A DNA stretch of 7,789 nt from JBDSKH01 sp050245915 (lineage in GTDB: Bacteria > Actinomycetota > Actinomycetes > Actinomycetales > Microbacteriaceae), in the NCBI GenBank assembly GCA_050245915.1, contig JBFWWZ010000079.1, positions 1-7,789 of the forward strand, given 5' to 3'. The notes beneath the pieces were generated by a model that was given only the letters and a program-made list of their open reading frames with translations, ran no database searches and was not told the origin of the DNA. Shown piece by piece: positions 6,024 to 7,789 of the stretch. The position numbers were made by a program, and so were the translations under genes. Position 1 is the stretch's first letter. The number at the start of each line of letters is the position of its first letter.

Positions 6024-7316
6024 ATGGACCAAGGCAACACGGGCTTCCTGTTGTTGGCTGCCGCGCTGGTTCTGCTGATGACCCCCGGACTCGCCTTCTT
6101 CTACGGCGGACTGGTCAAGGCGAAGAGCGTGATCAGCATGATGATGATGAGCTTCGGCGCGATCGGCCTGATCGGCGTGCTGTGGGCGATCTACGGCTAC
6201 GCGATCGCCTTCCCGACGATCAGCGGCACGGCGGAGTCGCCGTGGACCATCGACTGGAGCAACTGGCTCCTCGGTGCCGCCCTCGCCGACGCAGCCGAAC
6301 CGGCTGCCGGTTACCCGGCTCTCGCGTTCGTCGCGTTCCAGGCCACGTTCGCCATCATCACGGTCGCGCTCATCTCGGGTGCGATCGCCGACCGGGCCAA
6401 GTTCGGCTCGTGGATGATCTTCGCCGGGATCTGGGCGACCGTCGTCTACTTCCCGGTCGCGAGCTGGGTGTTCAACTTCGGCCTCGCAGACGGCAGCAAC
6501 CCCGCCGAGGGCGTCTTCAGCTACGGCGGCTGGCTCACCAACGGCATGGAGGACGTGTTCGGCACCGGCCTGATCGACTTCGCCGGTGGAACCGCGGTGC
6601 ACATCAACGCCGGTGCCGCCGCTCTGGCTCTCGCGCTGGTGCTCGGCCGCCGCGTCGGCTTCGCGAAGGGTGCGCACGTGCCGCACAACCCGCCGTTCGT
6701 GATGCTCGGCGCCGGCCTGCTGTGGTTCGGATGGTTCGGGTTCAACGCGGGCTCCGAGCTCGCCGCCGACGGCACCGCCGCGATCGCCTTCGTCAACACG
6801 CTCATCGCGCCTGCGGCGGCCCTGCTCGGCTGGCTCGTCGTCGAGAAGCTGCGCGACGGCAAGCCCACGTCGGTGGGTGCCGCGTCGGGTGCGGTCGCGG
6901 GTCTGGTCGCGATCACCCCCGCGTGCGGTTCGCTGACCCCGGGCTGGGCGCTCGTGCTGGGTGCTCTCGCGGGCGTCGTCTGCGCACTGGCGATCGACCT
7001 GAAGTTCAAGCTCGGCTTCGACGACTCGCTCGATGTGGTGGGCGTCCACCTCGTCGGCGGCCTCGTGGGGACGCTGTTCCTGGGCTTCTTCGCCAACGGC
7101 ACCGGCCTGCTCTACAGCGGCAGCTTCAACCAGCTCGCCGTTCAGGCGATCGCGGCCGTCGCGGTGATGCTGTACTCCTTCGTGCTGGCCTTCATCATCG
7201 GCTTCGCGATCGAGAAGACCATCGGCTTCCGCGTGAAGAACGAGGACGAGATCGCCGGCATCGACCTGGTCGTGCACGGCGAAGAGGGCTACGTCCTCGC
7301 CGACTCCAAGGCCTGA
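6024..7316 (+). CDS. amtB: Amt family ammonium transporter
   Basis: The 430-residue integral membrane protein belongs to the Amt/MEP/Rh family, trimeric channels with 11 membrane segments that move ammonium into the cell. Segments begin at about 7-29 and alternate through 373-397. The pore twin histidines are present: His193 in DFAGGTAVHINAG (185-197) and His342 in DVVGVHLVGG (337-346). Asp185 matches the essential Asp160 of E. coli AmtB. The phenylalanine gate appears as Phe105 (FQATFA) and Phe240 (GWFGFNAGS). The segment corresponding to YIPIAHMVW of AmtB reads YFPVASWVF (142-150), with Phe150 in place of the vestibule Trp148. The short cytoplasmic tail carries GIDLVVHGEEGY (412-423), the family's C-terminal signature. 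No glnK or glnD follows, unlike many actinobacterial loci. A GlnR-type box upstream predicts induction under nitrogen limitation; a strong hairpin ends the unit. Confidence 0.96.
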   Translation: MDQGNTGFLLLAAALVLLMTPGLAFFYGGLVKAKSVISMMMMSFGAIGLIGVLWAIYGYAIAFPTISGTAESPWTIDWSNWLLGAALADAAEPAAGYPALAFVAFQATFAIITVALISGAIADRAKFGSWMIFAGIWATVVYFPVASWVFNFGLADGSNPAEGVFSYGGWLTNGMEDVFGTGLIDFAGGTAVHINAGAAALALALVLGRRVGFAKGAHVPHNPPFVMLGAGLLWFGWFGFNAGSELAADGTAAIAFVNTLIAPAAALLGWLVVEKLRDGKPTSVGAASGAVAGLVAITPACGSLTPGWALVLGALAGVVCALAIDLKFKLGFDDSLDVVGVHLVGGLVGTLFLGFFANGTGLLYSGSFNQLAVQAIAAVAVMLYSFVLAFIIGFAIEKTIGFRVKNEDEIAGIDLVVHGEEGYVLADSKA

Positions 7317-7333
7317 TCGCCGAAACCCGGCCT

Positions 7334-7381
7334 ACGGGGCGTCGTCTCTCAGCCACTACGGCTGCGGAGACGGCGCCCCGT
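7334..7381 (+). terminator. Strong hairpin terminator after amt
   Basis: A 15-base stem pairs 7334-7348 with 7367-7381; it is perfect except for one G-T wobble. Inside it, CAGCC (7350-7354) pairs with GGCTG (7360-7364) around the 5-base loop ACTAC. The hairpin begins 17 bases after the amt TGA. The following sequence (ATCGTTTCC) has only a short T-run, as is usual in GC-rich actinobacteria. The last stem base is also the first base of the putative -10 hexamer of the next gene, so terminator and promoter abut. Confidence 0.75.
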
Positions 7382-7386
7382 ATCGT
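7381..7386 (+). promoter_or_regulatory. Putative -10 element of a leaderless promoter for the last gene
   Basis: TATCGT fits TANNNT and is followed by 7 bases (TTCCCCC) and the GTG at 7394. There is no ribosome site in this gap, so the transcript would be leaderless. Any -35 element would have to lie inside the hairpin; none is obvious. Confidence 0.45.
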
Positions 7387-7393
7387 TTCCCCC

Positions 7394-7789
7394 GTGAATC
7401 CGATCGCCGCCCTCGGCGTCGCTGCTGCGCTGCTCGCCACCGCGGCGGTCGTCGTGCTGGTCCGGCCGGTGCTGGCCGCCAGGATGACGGGGCCGGCCGC
7501 CGCCTCGGCCCTCGCCACCGCGGTGGTCACCATCGCCGTCGGCTGGAGCCTGCATCTGGCGTCGCCCGAGTTCCTGCTCGGCATCTCGGTGTTCACCCTC
7601 CCGGTGCTGCTGCTGCTCGAGGCGGCGGCGATCGCCTCCGGAGCCGACCGGTTCGCCCGCTGGCTGCTGATGCTGGCCTGGGGCGGGATCGTGGTCCCGG
7701 TGTCGGCGTTGGTGCCGCTGGCGCTCACGGCGGGCTGCCTCGCCCCGGACTGCGGGTTCGAGGACTTCGGGGCGGGCCTTCCGCTGCTG
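7394..7789 (+). CDS. Partial membrane protein, possible diverged Amt relative
   Basis: This open frame runs from GTG 7394 off the right edge, giving 132 residues. It has four likely membrane segments (about 4-24, 36-56, 61-83, 88-113). I do not recognise a named family, but without gaps or with very few it follows the start of Amt proteins: an Ala/Leu-rich first segment, then RPVLAARM where Amt has GGLVKAKS, then SGADRFARWLLM (82-93) beside Amt SGAIADRAKFGSWM, and then EDFGAG (123-128) beside Amt IDFAGG. If this alignment holds, the pore histidine position after DFAGGTAV is Leu132 here, the Amt gate motif FQ is lost, and the transport function is doubtful. Two cysteines, Cys115 and Cys120, sit in the loop before EDFGAG. 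The start is supported by the -10 hexamer 7 bases upstream. Treat the Amt relation as a hypothesis; the coding call itself is stronger. Confidence 0.72.
   Translation, partial: MNPIAALGVAAALLATAAVVVLVRPVLAARMTGPAAASALATAVVTIAVGWSLHLASPEFLLGISVFTLPVLLLLEAAAIASGADRFARWLLMLAWGGIVVPVSALVPLALTAGCLAPDCGFEDFGAGLPLL

Noticed and set aside
5892..7277. 461-codon open frame antisense to amt
   Set aside because: Its product is a low-complexity string of Asp, Glu, His and Arg, exactly what the reverse complement of GC-rich membrane codons gives. The plus-strand Amt protein is unmistakable.
1..7789. CRISPR arrays, tRNA or rRNA genes, insertion sequences, phage genes, defence islands
   Set aside because: I found no spaced direct repeats, no tRNA-like cloverleaf, no transposase or integrase, and no terminal inverted repeats. 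Codon use looks uniform across the window.

Overview
The window is GC-rich, tightly packed chromosomal DNA. It has strong G/C bias at third codon positions, frequent GTG starts, and gene sets typical of Actinobacteria: DUF3000 next to an HRDC-type RNase D next to a thiolase, a CRIGER-type thiosulfate sulfurtransferase next to a SufE-like protein, and ZapE. Protein style and gene order suggest the family Microbacteriaceae, possibly Microbacterium or a close relative. This placement is inference from recognised families, not from a database search.

Layout. 1-296 (-): N-terminal third of a thiolase, cut by the window edge. 347-1588 (-): ribonuclease D. 1581-2177 (-): DUF3000 protein, whose end overlaps the rnd start. 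2178-2240: short divergent promoter region. 2241-3404 (+): membrane-anchored alpha/beta hydrolase. 3409-3849 (-): SufE-like protein. 3860-4753 (-): sulfurtransferase (SseA/CysA2 type). 4754-4868: divergent promoter region. 4869-5873 (+): ZapE/AFG1-type ATPase. 5874-6023: regulatory region with a GlnR-type operator. 6024-7316 (+): Amt ammonium transporter. 7334-7381: strong hairpin terminator. 7394 to the window end (+): 5' part of a membrane protein that looks like a strongly diverged Amt relative.

How the genes work together. DUF3000 and rnd are one transcription unit, with the thiolase downstream on the same strand under what looks like its own promoter. The sulfurtransferase and SufE-like genes form a two-gene sulfur-transfer operon with a 10-base gap. 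The amt gene is preceded by a nitrogen-control operator, so it is probably induced under nitrogen limitation. Three genes (thiolase, DUF3000, the last membrane protein) have a TANNNT -10 hexamer 6-7 bases before the start codon, the hallmark of leaderless actinobacterial transcripts.

Most of the window is ordinary core genome. There is no tRNA, rRNA, CRISPR array, insertion sequence or phage gene. The items most worth a second look are the Amt-like partial gene after amt, the GlnR-type box, and the hairpin that runs into the next gene's promoter. I see no clear evidence of a wholly new system.
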